From positions 62,001-126,000 of the forward strand of contig JADNRY010000077.1 of assembly GCA_015501585.1 (NCBI GenBank): DNA of 64,000 nucleotides, in the 5' to 3' direction. Origin of the DNA: Rhodocollybia butyracea (Eukaryota; Basidiomycota; Agaricomycetes; Agaricales; Omphalotaceae). The notes under the pieces are model-generated. The model was not told the DNA's origin and made no database searches. It saw nothing but the letters and a program-made list of their open reading frames with translations. Numbering within the stretch: the first letter of the stretch is position 1; every line of letters begins with the position of its first letter. The position numbers and the translations under genes were made by a program. Of this stretch, positions 35,993 through 50,160 are shown one piece after another.

Positions 35993-38900
35993 GGTAGTGA
36001 AGGGCTGACCACGGCACTCGAGCTACTACCCAGTGAGACTCACTGATATGGCGTAGAGAGTATGACGATGGAGGGACTTCTAGACAGCGAGAAAATGCTT
36101 GAGCCGCTGGTCCAACGACAGACGCACTGGGTTTCAGCGTATATTTGCTGCACCCCCGTCAATGGAGAAGGGGGGCGAGGAGTAGAGGAGAGTAGGAGTG
36201 GAAAACCAGTGGCAGACAAAGACTCAGAGAAGAACCATCAGGAGAGCCGAGAACTGGCAGGACGTTTCACTTTTACCTACAGTAACACAACTTCACGACC
36301 ACGGCATTACTAATATTCTCGCGATCTCATCGTGTCCAGTCTCGCATTAGCTACCTTTAATGAACCACATATGACTCTTCATTGTTCATCATACACACAG
36401 GTTGTAGCGTAATGCCAACCATATGCTTCGGACCATGAACCATAAACAGGATCAAGAAACAAAATCGGTGAAGGATCTAACAAGCTCAATGCCTCATCCC
36501 CGGCTGAGGGGCTGGAGATATATTGATGATGATAATGTCGAAGGCCCCACTTACAAAAATGGAATGGCCAAAGCAGGTCTTACGAGGTCGGGATTTTCGG
36601 GCCGATCGCCTCTGAGATATTATAATATACCGAAAACCTCAATTCACCCAAGTCTACTTAACGTACCTGTTTAGGACCTTTAGAATGAATCAATCTCGTA
36701 AATTTCCAAGCTGTCTTCTAGAAGTCGATATCTAGTATTTCTATCTACCTCGCTAGAAGTTCCATTATGAGCTCCAAGTTCTCCTTATCTTTCGCCTCCA
36801 CTGAAATCCTCACGTTAGACTACCTGATTATTCGGCCTTCCGAGTAGAGGGGACATCAATTACTTATCCAAAACGATAGGTTCTCTCGTAGTCTGCAAAG
36901 CTCCGAGGGATCGTCATGCTGACAAAATTTTTGCCCCTGCTCAAGGATCTTCGATGATCATCTACACGGAGCATACTTCACGGAGCTATAACTTGGCGAC
37001 CACGGCGAGCGTGCATGCAGTGACCAGCTGACCATTGACTCGTACACCACTCCGAATCCGCTGTCAAGAGACATTGTGAATGCTTATTAGTCTCGCGTTG
37101 ATTCGGTATATGGAACCAGGACAGACGACCACGGATCGCTCCGAGAGCACTCAAGGTTTAATTTTCTTTAGATTACCCGATCTATCGCGCCCTAAATTAA
37201 TTCTTGGTACAGTGCCTCGGTCCAGTGTGGAAACTTCGCGTTGCTCGGGGGGTAAATAGTCCGGGTGTTCTGGATGTCGATAATGCTGTGACAGATAAGT
37301 ACTTAGCTGCGGCGAGCAATGAACGAGAAGCTGTATGCTATATCATCAACTTTTGAGATACAGGAATCAACTTTGTATAGGAAGGCCAAAGCGGGACTTC
37401 TCATACAGATTAATCTGGAGTATTGGTCATTTGCTTCCGCAAGCTGCTTGCGATTGTAAAAAGCTATGACCATTGTACACTAGAGGATGTAGACTTAAAA
37501 CAAGCATGGAATAAGATATTGCCTCCGTGACCGAGCGGGTAGTGATGTTAACAACTTGAAAACGCGACGAAGGATCATCAGCAGAGCGTGCGCTAGCTTC
37601 CATTACCGGAGGAATGTATCTCACAGTGGGATTTGAGACCTTCCCCGAATAAACACTCTCATCGGAGCTTTGGGTTAGCAAAGCTCCCGAGCTGAGAAAT
37701 TAATGGTTTCAGTGCTCGCATGGATGTGAAATCGTCCACGAGAACTGGTATCCCAGGCGTTGCAATTTCTATACTGCTAAGCGTTCGGTGAGTACATATC
37801 CATTCGAGTGCTCAATATTGGTGTTAGCAGGGTACCTTTTTCTGCTACTTAGCAACGGATACTTTACAAGTGAATTCTATAACATGTTCATGTTCGTCAT
37901 AGAGATTATTTTTCGGTAATTTCCGCTCAGGCACTTGCGACTGAAGCATATCAGGGCCTGTGATTGGCGGAGTGCTGAACGCGTTAACGAGAGCAAGGCC
38001 ATGTTAATGGTGATTGGGTGATTGGGTGGTCCAAGCTCGGCCCGTAGTAACTCCGTCGTGGGAATTGTTCTCAGTGGAAATTGCGCTTGGAGACTCCAGA
38101 GTCCACACGCAGCGGTATCATTGATTTGCTGATACTGGCTTTTTCCTACACTCTACGCGACTCAATTCTTCATTAACTAGTTTTTTTTGCCAAGCTTCTG
38201 AAGATTTCAAGACATCAGAATCCGACTTGACAGTCGTCATCGTCCTTTCTAGCTTTAACTGCAACGAGCATTTTCTGATTATTACGTCGGCCCTTCTCAG
38301 AGGATGCAATGAGGAATATGGAACGTGCTCCGGCCTGCTATTCCGGATCTACATTGGAACGTTGAAGATTACATATCGTATGTAGCTGCGTACGTGCTTC
38401 CTCTGAATCATGCTGTGTTTCTTGATCAGTTGCTTAAGCTAGATACAAAGATCACTTGCAAGAAATAATCTCGGAGATTTCGAGCTCAGCAGAATAATAC
38501 ATACGGATGACTCGAACTTCTCTACCAAGATTTCGCAGAAGAGAACAAGGGATTTTATCGGCGAATACTAATAGTTTTCGGGTTAACAGCCGAATCACCT
38601 GGATCATCTCCAATCGTGTTGGATATCTACAAGCATTTGTTAGAGAGCAAGACGCACCAGAATTACTTCGGAAAATGTACCACACACGGCGACAAGGCAT
38701 TGACTTTGTGACACGATTTACTGTCACTACATCATGATCGGGTGAAGATATCCTTGCTCATGACATTCTGTGTAAACTCAATAAAATGGTTTTCTTTCTA
38801 GGGACCGAGTGGTGTAGTTGCCAACGTGCCAGCTAAGTACTATCTAGCAACATCGGACCGATAAAGAGGGGTTTAGAATTCATGTTGGCTTCGCCTGTCA

Positions 38901-41900
38901 TTACAGCTTTATCGAAGCATTGCGAATGATAAAGACTCTTCCGGCTGTAAGTGATCAGTCCTAGGCCAGTCGTCGAACGAGTTTCTATTTACCCCATGTC
39001 CAGCAGTAATTCAGAGCTTTCTCATTAGATCAGAGCCCGCTCGGTCACCACCCCACTCATAATATAATCCTTTGGAGGTTTAGGTCTGGACAGGTCGCCG
39101 TTGAAGACTCGTATATTTATTGCAGTACTTCCTTATGGAAGGATGTACCCCGAAATCTTGCTCTTTACCACGATGATGACGTCCAACCTCGTTACTCGAC
39201 ATCGACCCTCGGAACTACTACCATTATGTATATTACACTGAATTGGGACCTGCACGGCTAAAGTAAGAGGAGAATCATGACATTGCCCTAGTCCCTAAAA
39301 ATGTTCAGTGAGTAGATGACACTTTTGAATGGCTGCTAAGTTATTACCTTGTAACATAGTACATGAATAGGGAGTGTAATCCGAGACTTCTACTCACAAC
39401 CGTCTACAGGACCGCGTTCGGTCACCGCCACTGGAATGTACAATAAACAACACCAACAAGAGGCTAGGGCGCCACAATTGTTTTAGTGGCAAGAAGACAA
39501 GAGTATGCTTTGAATTGTCTTGCATAGGGTCTTATTATGAACAAGACGGACCAAGATGTGGGGGATGGGGTGGTAGCCAGGGAAAGCTGAATGGTCACCG
39601 GCCACTGTTCAATCTATCATTGAAGCGATTCAGTATTCCATGTTGTTTCTGCTAAGTCTAAATTTCTAACGGTAAGTGTTGTTTTGTCAGGCCTATCTTT
39701 GAATATCCCTTAACGACATTGCTCCTCAGGGTCCCTCGCCTGCCTTTAACCCTGAAACTAATAGATCATCCCAAGTTCGGCCCCCGCTAATGCCTATGTA
39801 CTCAAGTGGCTCTGCTTTGCGAAGGTCAGTCGAGCATCATGCATCATGGAGCGGCCGCATGCTAATAGAAAGCTAGTCTTAACGTTTAGCGCGGAATATT
39901 CTGGCGATCCTGAACTCTTGACCTTCTTGTTAGCCTTCTTGTTAGTACAGATATACATTCCGACTTCCGAAAAACCATCTGCGGGGAAAATTGGATATAT
40001 TGAGGCAGAGTGATTACCGCAGGATAGAAAAGCACCCCAAGAATACTAGTTGGGCCCTATTCTGCCCTATTGGTCTACAGAACGGAATTCGCGTCCTTGA
40101 TCTATCAAGACATCTCTCCAACCCAGAGGGGTGTTACTTTCGCCTTTGAGCATGACGCCGGAACCTCGACTTTGAACATACACAGCATTCGATAGCAGCG
40201 CGAGATCCACGGAGTCCTCTGAAAACCAGAAGAGCTCACCGTAAATTTCAGTTCCTGTTGGTTAGGAACGGGATAGGAACCAGGAGGATTGTTTCCATTC
40301 CGACATTCACCCGACTATCACTGCACTGGCCGAGTAAAACAACCGTCCGCTTCTTTCCCAACGGGCTAGTCTAAGAATAACGACGATTCGCTTCCGTCCC
40401 ACTATATGTTCTGCATAATGACGGAGAAGGTCCACCGTAGGCGTCTATGCCATACTCAGGCTTCGGGCCAACTCTCCCCGTATCCACTTGCTTACATCTC
40501 GCAGTCGGAGTCATTGCGAAATGAAATCCACAGGGCGGACAGGGGCACTGAACATACTGAACGCGCGAAACCAGGCGAGACCGCGTGCGTGCACTTTATT
40601 TCTGCGTGTATCGTGTACCATATATCTGTCAAATAAGTACAGATTAATAGTGACCGCCCATTTTATGACATTATTTCCAACATTCATCATCCATCGTTCA
40701 TAAAAAATCATAAAAACCACGGGAGCCAAGACGCCCGTCATGTAACTTAACCTTATACTGCAACTGTTATATTCCGCAGAAGGAACGAACTAGTATGATA
40801 CTCACGGATATTAAGCTCGGGCCTTTGAGTTTCCATCTCGGAAGAGATTCGAATAAATTCAATAAAGATTATCATGATCAGGTGTGTTAGGCTTCTGCTC
40901 TACTGGAAATCGGAGTCAGTTAGAAGCCTCGATCTGTCTGCAACTCCCTAGCTTAGCGCTTAGCAGTAAAGCAAATCTAGAAGACCTGATGTATACGCAT
41001 ATCCAAATAAACCTCTTACTACACTCACGAGATGAAGATCATATAATTACATTTATTTGCCGAATTGTTTATGTGTTACCATACAAGGTTTGTATACTTA
41101 TACTTCTTCTGTACTAGTTACCCACTCGAAGCGTCTTTGGTATCCTACTAGTGCACTTTTCCGAAACGGCGTTCAATTTTCGGAAAGGAACCTGCGAATC
41201 GATTTCGATTCCCCCCCATTCCGGGGCAAGGATGTATCGATTAAGTTCAATTCCACGCTCTAAGGCTTTGGACGAGAACGCCTGTTGTTGAGTTGGCAGC
41301 AGTCACCAGGCCTCCCTCCTTTCTCCTTTCTCCGATTCCCTGCATATGATCAGGTAGCTTACTTGCTAGTCTCATCGCCTTCTCGGGACGAAATCTACCA
41401 TTGAGTCAAGCTCTATCATAATGGTAAATGCGTCAGTAATAGTCAAATGTCTTCTCAGGTCTCCCGCCTTCTGCCGTCTGGCTAAGAAGCCAACAATGAA
41501 TAAAAACGGCAACTTACTTTCACTCCGACGGTGAAATCCAGACGGGGTGTTAGTAGTGCCTCCTCACACTCGAACACCGCAAGCAAGACAACAGCAAGAC
41601 AAGAACAAAGATAGTTGCCTTGGCAGATGCTGCATCGAGTAGCCTACAGGACACAGTTGCACCTTGACCGCAACGCAACCACGACTACAACCACGGAAAT
41701 AGGCCTCATTGCCTGCATTGAGTACTTAATCAAGTATAGAGGTTGTACACGAAGGACATTAGACATGACTTTCTATTGTAACCGCACAAAGTCCATAGTG
41801 ATACACTACCTATTTTTCATGCACTGATGTAGATAGATAGGTAATAAAGAAGCTTTTCTGCCAGTTTCCTGTTGTACGACTCTAAATCCGGGTATTTTAG

Positions 41901-42605
41901 CTTTCGGTTTAAACGTTCAAGTTGCACGATGGAGGAGTTAAGTGGCAATCGTGGATCATTCGATACGTAGAATGCAGTATATACACTATGGTACACACTA
42001 CTACTAGTCATTAATTTAATAGTATGGGAAATCGTAAGTGCGTCAGCGGAATGGAGGGCGATACGTAGTATTGTGGGGGGATAGTTGAAAATAAGCGATC
42101 TGGGGTCAGCTGCTTAAAATGCGGGGAAAGGGGGATTATGTTCATGCAGGACGTCATGCCATATTAAGAAATGGATACACCAAAAGATAAGCAATAAAGA
42201 GTATATGCACACCGAACAAGGAACATACCCAAAGTCTTTTGATAAATAAAACATTTGGAGAAATAACCATACGGTAACCAGGAAAACGATAACAGATTGA
42301 GAAATACACGCCAGAGAGAAACGGAGAGCTGATAGTACAGAAGATATATGTACACTTTGATTGATTTGCCAAAAAAACACGAAAGAAACGATGATGCAAT
42401 TGAGATGCTGGGTGCTCGTGGGGCCAATGGCCAGTGAGGAGTTGATGCGATAAAAATGGATAGAGTGACGACGACAATGAGATCCAATGATGAAAGACCA
42501 AGATGCCCTAGAGTATTAGCCCAAGAATATGAGGGTATGAGAGGATGGTAGGGGTATGAAGATGCGGAGTGAAATGCTTCAAAGAAAAACATAGGAATAA
42601 AAGCA
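35993..42605. other. Gene-poor region of about 6.6 kb
   Basis: All open frames on both strands are short (below about 115 codons) and none shows a domain, signal peptide or convincing splice structure. No transposase, reverse transcriptase or integrase motif was seen. A small direct repeat (CTTCTTGTTAGC twice, about 39924-39947) is present. Non-coding transcripts or very old repeats cannot be excluded. Confidence 0.5.
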
Positions 42606-43860
42606 CTAATCCGTAGGGAACAAGAATAATCTCTTGCCGTCAGGATTATAGTTTGGTTTGAGTTCCTTCTTTTCACTCTTCCTCCTCTCGCGAATGGTAG
42701 GGAAAGTACTACCAGAAGACGAACCCGCTCTGGAAAAAGCATCGAAAGACCAGGCGCGCATGTCGCCTAAGTTTGGTCGTTTTGGGCTAGTACCAATATT
42801 AAATCCGCCGAAGCCAGGACTTTGTGGAGCGTCCAATTCTTCACAAGGGTACTCGTCTTCTTCACTATCTTCGTCATCACAGGAATCGTTTCCATATCGA
42901 GCCAGAGGACTTTTGAGACTGGCACGAGAACTGGCTACTGAAGCCATGCTCCCGGTCCTGTGCCTCATCGTCATTGCACCGGGAGCAGAAGATATTGACG
43001 TCAGTGATGCTAACGAGGAGGATGATTCGCGCCTCGATGTGCACGGCCTTGTTGGTACCCGGACATAGACGTCAGGTACTAACAATTTGCCTTGTACGCC
43101 ATGAGCAATTAGAGGCCGTTCGCGACGAGGACTCGTGCTCAGTGCCGAAGTAGATGGGGGAGAGCGGGAAGTTGGTGAAGAAGGTCCTGAGTACATCGAC
43201 ACACGCGATTCGCTGCGGCGCGAAAACGAGTGGTGGAACTGAGAAAGAAGATAATCATCGTGCGCTGGTGGCGAGTCACTGACCGCGTTAACAAACGTGG
43301 AAGTCGAAGGCAACGACGATGGCGCGTGGAACGTAGTAACTGAGCGGGAAGAACGGCCTGAGATAAACGATCTTGACCTCTGCTTGTAATTAATAGGTGT
43401 ACTAGCAGAGAGGCTCGGTGGGAATTCGTCTGTAGGCGAGTGATGTGAAATATCTGTGGTCGTCGCGGTCGTTGCAGATGTGGACGAGAAAGAATCCGAC
43501 TCGGCATCTGATGGCGAAGATCCTTCAGCGTTTTCAGGTTTTCGCGTTGAGCGAAAGATGGGATATGTTAGAGGTTCTGAAGTGTCTTCATGGTGGCGTA
43601 ACATATCGGTCATTTTACAGTGATCTGAACAGTACAGGGGACAAGGCCCCTGGTCAATAATTGTCTTTGTCTTTGGAGGAGGACGATTTTGAACATTGCG
43701 GCGACCTGGAGATGATATTAAAGACCTGAGATATTTTGTGTTTGTGCCACTCACCAGAACCAGTTGTGCCAATAATCGCGGGTGCCGCTACAAGCTGTGT
43801 TGTGCGTTTTGGGGCAATTTGCCGATCGCAAACAGGGCAGAAAGCAGAGTGGAAATCCAT
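42606..43860 (-). CDS. Ecl1-like life-span regulatory factor
   Basis: Two exons on the minus strand: 43860-43755 and 43705-42606, 401 residues, joined in phase. The N-terminus has a Cys pair, FCPVCDRQI, and the second exon has a matching CPLYCSDHCK about 55 residues later. Together these are the four-cysteine zinc site of the Ecl1/2/3 family, which extend chronological life span in yeasts and respond to nutrient limitation. The rest is Ser/Thr/Pro-rich and probably disordered, with an acidic patch (DDEDSEEDEY). The basidiomycete form is much longer than the roughly 80-residue yeast proteins, and only the N-terminus supports the name. An ATG further into exon 1 is not needed. The gene sits alone between two large gene-poor regions. 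Confidence 0.65.
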
Positions 43861-46800
43861 ACGAATTTCGGTAAACAGCAGAGAGAACAAAGGCTGGGCC
43901 TCGGGTTTGTTGGAGAGGAAAAGAAAATGCGGCGTTTTGTTCCGACCTCTCTTATATCTTTCCCCCTCATTTTTCGGACCGAAATATACCGCACGAGTCC
44001 CCACAAGAGTAACCGATGATTTCCCCTTTAAATTATTAAATTATTAATATTAATTCCTCAAAAAGACTTAGCAAAATTCCCAAAATAGACTCCTAGCTGT
44101 CACACATCCCCTGATCTCCTCGGTCTATAATCACGCCTGAATCACGCTCCCAGCCGCAAGGTAGCCTTGTGTCCACAAGTCGAACGTAAAATCTACAACT
44201 AACGTTTGGACCCCAATTATTTTTATTTTCTTCCTGGCGGAAGATTTTATTTTATTTCCATCGTTTCGTTCAATGTTCATCCTCGTCTTTGAGCCACCAT
44301 CGCGATACCCCGTCAAAGCGCAGTGGGGTCGCAAATCCCCTAACAACCGCTGTTGAACAACACCGCCTGTGGTAGCAACTCTTCTCTCATCTCGCTCTCT
44401 TTTTGGTTCTAGCTCATGGATTAAACGCGTTTCGGTGATGCAACAACTGATAATCAAGTTTCCTCCAAGCACCCCTCAAAGGCCCACAACTCGGGGTGCC
44501 CACAACTTGAAATACTTTCCGACCATTGGAATTTGGCGGGCCGCGCCCTTTTAGTCCCGTTTCTGCCCGGCTCAAGATACAACCACCCCATGTGCTCGAG
44601 ATAGTATACGGTCGATGTGCATCCTCCCTGCTGGCACTGTACCTTCTCATAGACTTTAGCCTTCTCCAGAGGCCGCGGGGCGGCAGATGTTGTCAAGACT
44701 CAGTCTAAACCTCTCGAGGAAACTGTATACATTCAAGTAAATTGTCCATCTCAGGAAAACGACATCATTGCGCGAGGGAGGGCTTCCAGATGCGTAGATC
44801 TCTCGTCGGCCTAAAATTCACCATTTAAAAAAATTGAAAGGTCCAGGTCAACGAGGAACTCAACCTCGGTGGCTTTTGCACGGTCCGTTACGGTCCGCGC
44901 CAATTAAGTGCCCGTATTTCACGGGAACGCAGAGGTTCCCTCGTCCCCGTCCTCATGTGTTCTCTGAGATTATCACTCGAATTATCAAGAATGGTTGAAC
45001 AACATTTCTACCCGCTTCAATTGTTGGTGTCAAAGACGTTTTCAATGTTTCAAGCTCTAGAGATGCCTAAAGATCTTCAAGATCTTAGGATGCCCATAGC
45101 TGTCTCCATGCCTCCCGACTCGCCAACTCAGGCAATCGGGTCGCTGTCCTTTCAACTTTGTGTGCTTCATTTTTCTTCCGCTGAATGCATAGGGCAAGCA
45201 TAGCTAGATGCATGTCCTTACTTAGTGAGTTGCATTCCTGCAAGCAAGTCAAATGGCCCTGATCGTGAACAAAAGTATTTTCAAATTTGTACTTTGGGTG
45301 CGCAGAGGCAGGCTATTCGCTATTCGTATTTTTAGCAGCTTTTACGATTACGACCATGATTCTAGTGAGTCGACCATTCCTGATACTGCTTTGACTCTCC
45401 CGTACTCTCCCGTATACCCTTAACTTAAACCAGTCCTCATCACAAAGAGCGCAGCGGCACTGCATCCTCCATCCATCCATCCCATCCATCTGGCGCGCAT
45501 CCCCACGATGAGTTCCCAAATCTGAAACTGACGCGATATAACCGTGCATTATGCAGTGTAGATGGTTGCCCCTTTGCAGATGTATGTATGTATTAGCGTG
45601 AATATATGCGCTAGCACGTCATATCATCATGGTACGGTATTTGACAGAAGACCGTTGCTCGGATTACGCTACTCTTACAAAGCCTCTTACGCCACACATT
45701 GACATGCCCTTGAACCCTATTGAACCCTGCCCCAAGGAGCATCGCCGCGTTGCGTTTAGATTCTGCCAACCTCAGACCAGCTCTATCCTACGCGTGTATC
45801 ATCACAAGCCCACCGTACAAGCCCACCATACGAGACCGTACCTCAAAGCTTTCAAGCTTTCAAGCTGGACCTATTTTCGTTCATGTTACTTTATTAATTC
45901 ATTCGATTTCATCATCCAGTGTCAGCTCAGTGTCGCCCAGTGTCCCACTGAGCCTAAATGCGTATTCGTTCAGAGCGACCCTGTACCGGCGGCAATGGTC
46001 AACTTGCCTGCCCCCGCTCCTGCCCTGCTCTCGTCATGACAGACTCAGGATCGCGTTTCCAATGTACTTACTTACTGGTATGTATGTACTTCCTCTTCCT
46101 TAAATTTTCGTTTGATCTTACGAATTTTTAATATGGCAAATTAGAGCTTGGGCTTATCAAGATTACTCTGACTGCTTGCTGATTGATGGCTTCGCAAATG
46201 GCATTCATATTCTGTTAATTTTGCCGTTAATTTCCAGCCTGACTTGATATGAAAAAGAATATGAAGCAATCGATTCCTTGTTCTTATCCTTGTCTTATCT
46301 TGGAAGGGCTGACACTACTTAGATATCGATAAACGTCATAAGCGAGCATAAGCGTCCAAAGTTGTTCCATCTCAGTGACAATGCAACGTTCGCTTGCTAT
46401 CTTAACAGGTAAATTTTTGAGCATACCAAAAAGTTATCGCGTGGCCCATTTCTGATTTATACATGTATACCTACACCTGCATTAACTTTCGGGACTCCGA
46501 AACACAGGAGCCTGATATTTTCGGAAAACTCCAATGGCAATGATATTTTTCGGGGTAATCACGGGATAATAAACGCTGAGTACTCTGCTCGAGAGACGGG
46601 TGAGATTGAAATTTCACCAAATTTCCGAGCTAAGGGCTTATCTTACAAGTCTCGTTACAAGACTCGGAGTAACCGTGGAAATGACATTTCCTCAATCATG
46701 TATCTATCTGGGCTCAGGAAACGTTCGCCGAAACCTGCGGACCACCCTCGTTCCGTTTTTCTCCCTCGAGCGCGTGATAAAAGAAGAGGGTGCAGGGAAG

Positions 46801-47890
46801 CTAATGGGAAGTTCCAGGATTTTTATTACATCCCGGTACCGGTGAGAACAAGGCGAGAATAGTGCGAGAATGGGTGAGAGGAAGCTACGATGCCACGATG
46901 CTGCATGTTCCGGGGCCTCCCGCCTCCGACATCAAAGTTAGTTCAAAAGGTCCAACGACGTGAGGAAGCAGGAGGTAGCGTGAGGTTGACTGTGAGTATT
47001 TTAGCCACGGTCGACTGCGATTCAGGTGCAATTAAAGATAGTGATTCAAAACACTTGACACCGTGGCTCTGAAATTTCGAAAAACGATTCAAATTTGACC
47101 TACCAGACAAAGCTTGATTCATTAGGACGATTAATTCATTGATTTTATCGGTCCACGGTCATTATGGTGCGCAGCAGTAGTCACTAAGCCCAAAAGGGGG
47201 CTAGCTTGGACGGCTTGATGGGACTGGTAGGGGCTCGAGTCCCAACAACGTCGAGATCGATAGATAAAATGAAATTTTAACGGAGCATGCCTAAGACAAC
47301 GTACGTGTGCTCAAGACTTTGCTAGAACATAGATAGAACATAGGAGGCAAGACGTGACTGGACGCGAAGTCACTTAGCCATCGCGTGACACGTTATCTGC
47401 TGTTATCTGTGACTGTAGGCGCTTCAGTTCGTGAGACGGCTCTTCACTTTGATTGCGATGCGATTCAAAAATCGCAATCTAAATCGCAACCTAATTAACT
47501 GCGGCCGTCGCTGGAGGAGAAAGAAGTTGAACAGTGAACAAAAATGCTTGTCGGCTAACTTGGCATCAAATTTTGTCCATGTTTCGTGTCAATAATAATG
47601 TTAACACATGCAGAAGCCTTGCAGAAGTAGGTAAGACTCTCATGATAATCGCAGCCAATCAAACAATGTGGGCGAGTGTAGGTCCTGTCCAATCAGCCTA
47701 CTAAGACTTTGGGGTCCAATCGATTCAGTGTGAATGCTTGAAACAGCAGGAAGCATTGCTGTCTCCATCCCGTGAGTTTCTTATTTGGGACTTAGCTTAG
47801 CTTTATGAATCGCACGAGACTGCGAGTACAGTGGTGATGCTTAGCCCGGAAATTTGCTGTAGGTCGAATCAGCGAATATAGCTCCTTCCA
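43861..47890. other. Gene-poor region, with simple repeats
   Basis: No gene was recognised. Visible are an AT-rich patch (44027-44052), a CATC-type simple repeat (ATCCATCCATCCCATCC, about 45467-45485) and a short CTTTCAAG duplication (about 45848-45865). Confidence 0.5.
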
Positions 47891-47900
47891 AATATAAATC

Positions 47901-48085
47901 CGACTCACCAGGAGCTTTGAGGATGACTCGATAGTGCGTCTCAGCCTATTGTCGTATTAGTATCCTCGTCTCAGTCATTCAAAATGTGATTCCGACTCAC
48001 CAGGAGCGTCAATGGTGACACGGTAGTGCACCTTAACCTATCATCGTATCAGTATCCGAGTTCCCGTCACGGTTATTCCTAGTCA
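47901..48085. repeat. Imperfect tandem duplication, two units of about 92 bp
   Basis: Both units start CCGACTCACCAGGAGC (47901 and 47993) and continue with aligned sequence to about 47990 and 48080. They share blocks such as ATAGTGCGTCTCAGCCTAT versus GTAGTGCACCTTAACCTAT and GTATTAGTATCC versus GTATCAGTATCC. On the minus strand each unit has an acceptor-like AG, about 31 nt that read HYRVILKAP or HYRVTIDAP, and a GTGAGTCGG donor. Confidence 0.6.
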
Positions 48086-49885
48086 CAATTGCGGCTGATG
48101 AACGACTTTCAGCAGATCCGTCGAAAGGTTGACATGGACACCCATGCAACTAGGGCAGTTATCACAGTTGGTAAGTCCGGAGCCTTGAAACAGTGTTTCC
48201 AGTCTCAGTGAGTGCCTAGTAGTAGGAACCGCAACAAAAATCATAGAGCTTCATAAAACAACTTCAAACGTCAATGTGATTATTTCCAAATGTTAATACG
48301 TGCAAGATGTAAGTTAAAGTACTGCTTCTAATCACCACTGTCATATTGGCTATGACCGGACTCATGATCGGAACGTTGAGACGGTTTCTTCTTGCTGTGG
48401 GTGTAATTGTTGGTGAAGATATCAGCTGATGTAGATGGAGTGAGGCCTATTACCCCGCACTGGACGAATACATACAGCATTGAGTCCATCCCCGGGCGAA
48501 TGAATAACCGGAGTTGCTCCTTGTATACCTACCATAGGAGTTGATTCCTCGTCGACGCGTCACTGCGGGGAAGCCGGATCCTCCCCGGAAGTGCTGTAGA
48601 TGTCATGCAGGCACTGTAAGACTGTTCATAAGTACTCCTCGAATTAAACGCAATGCATTCAGCGAGTACTTAGCATGTCACCATAACGTAGTGGACCTGT
48701 GGCAACGCCTTTGAGTGGTAAAGTGAATTGAACCCACAATGTTTAACGGTACAAGGTTCTTCCAGTACCTTTGTTCAAGGATCAAGATACTGTGATAAAT
48801 GGCGTTTTTGACGGTTACCCATATACTCCCATACACCACTTTCCCGATATTTACCTGCGCTTTGACCTCGTGATAGGTAAGGTTATCGTCATCCATGTGC
48901 GCAGTGTGTCTCTCCTGAAAGTCAATGAGGAGTATGTGTCCAAAAGCTCGACATATATACTTAGCAGGTCATATCGAACGTGCAGGTGCTCTCCGGGACC
49001 TGGATAATGACGGTCTTAATGAAGTCGGGCCCAGGGCAGGTTCAGACAAAAATACTATCCACTTGTGTCCTCGGCATTAACTGGACCGCTTGGAATCCAC
49101 AACTCCCCTTACAACTTTGCGCTGATATAATTTGCGGCGAGTCGATATAGCTACTCGCGGATTTTGCCGTGAAGTTGATAGTGATCCAAGCGCGAAGGCC
49201 ATTCATTCTCGGAGTGGCAAGTCCATCTAATTCCCCGCCTTTCCCCGCCTTGCTGTGTTGTTTCCAGCGCTGCGAATGAACTTCTCTGCATAGCTTTACG
49301 TGGATAAATGTTGCCCTGAATGTATATGTATCCTGTCTCATCTCTATGAACACCATAACTGTAGTTGGGCATGATGTGACATCTCGTTCCCCTTGGAGTC
49401 TGATTACCACCTCCGCAGACCAGGATAAGTCCAGGAAAGGGAGATAGCAAGTCAAGAGGTATCTGGTCACAGATCCGAGCAGCTCTGACCTCCGAAATCT
49501 ACGAGTGGTACAATGATCCTCTTCTTGCGTATCAGACTGATTGACGTTTGTTTCACTTGGGGACTATCATCCTCCGACTGTTGCTCTACGGTGATTGCCC
49601 AAACCTAGAAAACGCCACCTCGTACGATGCTTAGGAGAGCACCGACCCGTTATCTCTTTCTCGGAATCGGCGGCAATGAGTATTAGTACACCAACTAACG
49701 ATTTACTAAGTAGTTGAGATAAAAGTCGTCTAGTAGAGTTTTTTTTTGAAGTGACTACCGTGAAGTCCGGCCAACGACAGTATCAGGGTTTTACCGAGGG
49801 AGGACGGGAATTTCGAGACTTTGAACGATGATGTGTTACATACGCGATTGCATCCTTCCAGTTCCCGATTATTCTAGTTGCCAGT
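48086..49885. other. Gene-poor, no gene recognised
   Basis: A minus-strand frame at 49470-49042 (142 codons) is the longest, but overlapping frames there look equally good and no domain was recognised. Confidence 0.45.
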
Positions 49886-49886
49886 A

Positions 49887-50160
49887 CTTTGATATTTACT
49901 TAGCCGCCGGTCTGCCAATCATTCAAATTGCCAGTGCCTAGCCTGCATGCAAGGGCTCCAAGTAGCAGATGCTCCATGGACGCTCGTTCATTGGTACGAG
50001 TAGTGGTAGTAAGTATAACCTTCGATATTTATTTAGCCGCTGGTCTGCTAGATAGATAGATAGATAGATAGATACGTTTCAACAATCATTCAAATTGCCA
50101 GTGCCTTAGTCTGCATGCAAGGACTCCAGGTAAGTAGACGCTCCATTGGTGTCGTTCAGC
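49887..50160. repeat. Imperfect tandem duplication with a (GATA)n microsatellite in the second unit
   Basis: Unit 1 (about 49888-49995) and unit 2 (about 50023-50160) share GATATTTACTTAGCCGC, GGTCTGC, AATCATTCAAATTGCCAGTG and CTGCATGCAAGG in the same order. Unit 2 is longer because about seven GATA repeats (50049-50076) were inserted after GGTCTGC. Confidence 0.75.

Noticed and set aside
41850..42600. Overlapping hydrophobic minus-strand frames below the Ecl1-like gene
   Set aside because: Three frames overlap in an AT-rich 3' flank and all look hydrophobic because of base composition.
42658..43068. 136-codon plus-strand frame inside the Ecl1-like gene
   Set aside because: Shadow of the serine-rich minus-strand coding sequence.
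47228..47246. GGGGCTCGAGTCCC as a possible tRNA T-arm
   Set aside because: The loop is CTCGAGT rather than TTCRANY and no matching D-arm precedes it.
49042..49470. 142-codon minus-strand frame with a Cys-containing end
   Set aside because: Two overlapping frames look equally plausible, none matches a domain I know and no splice structure supports it.
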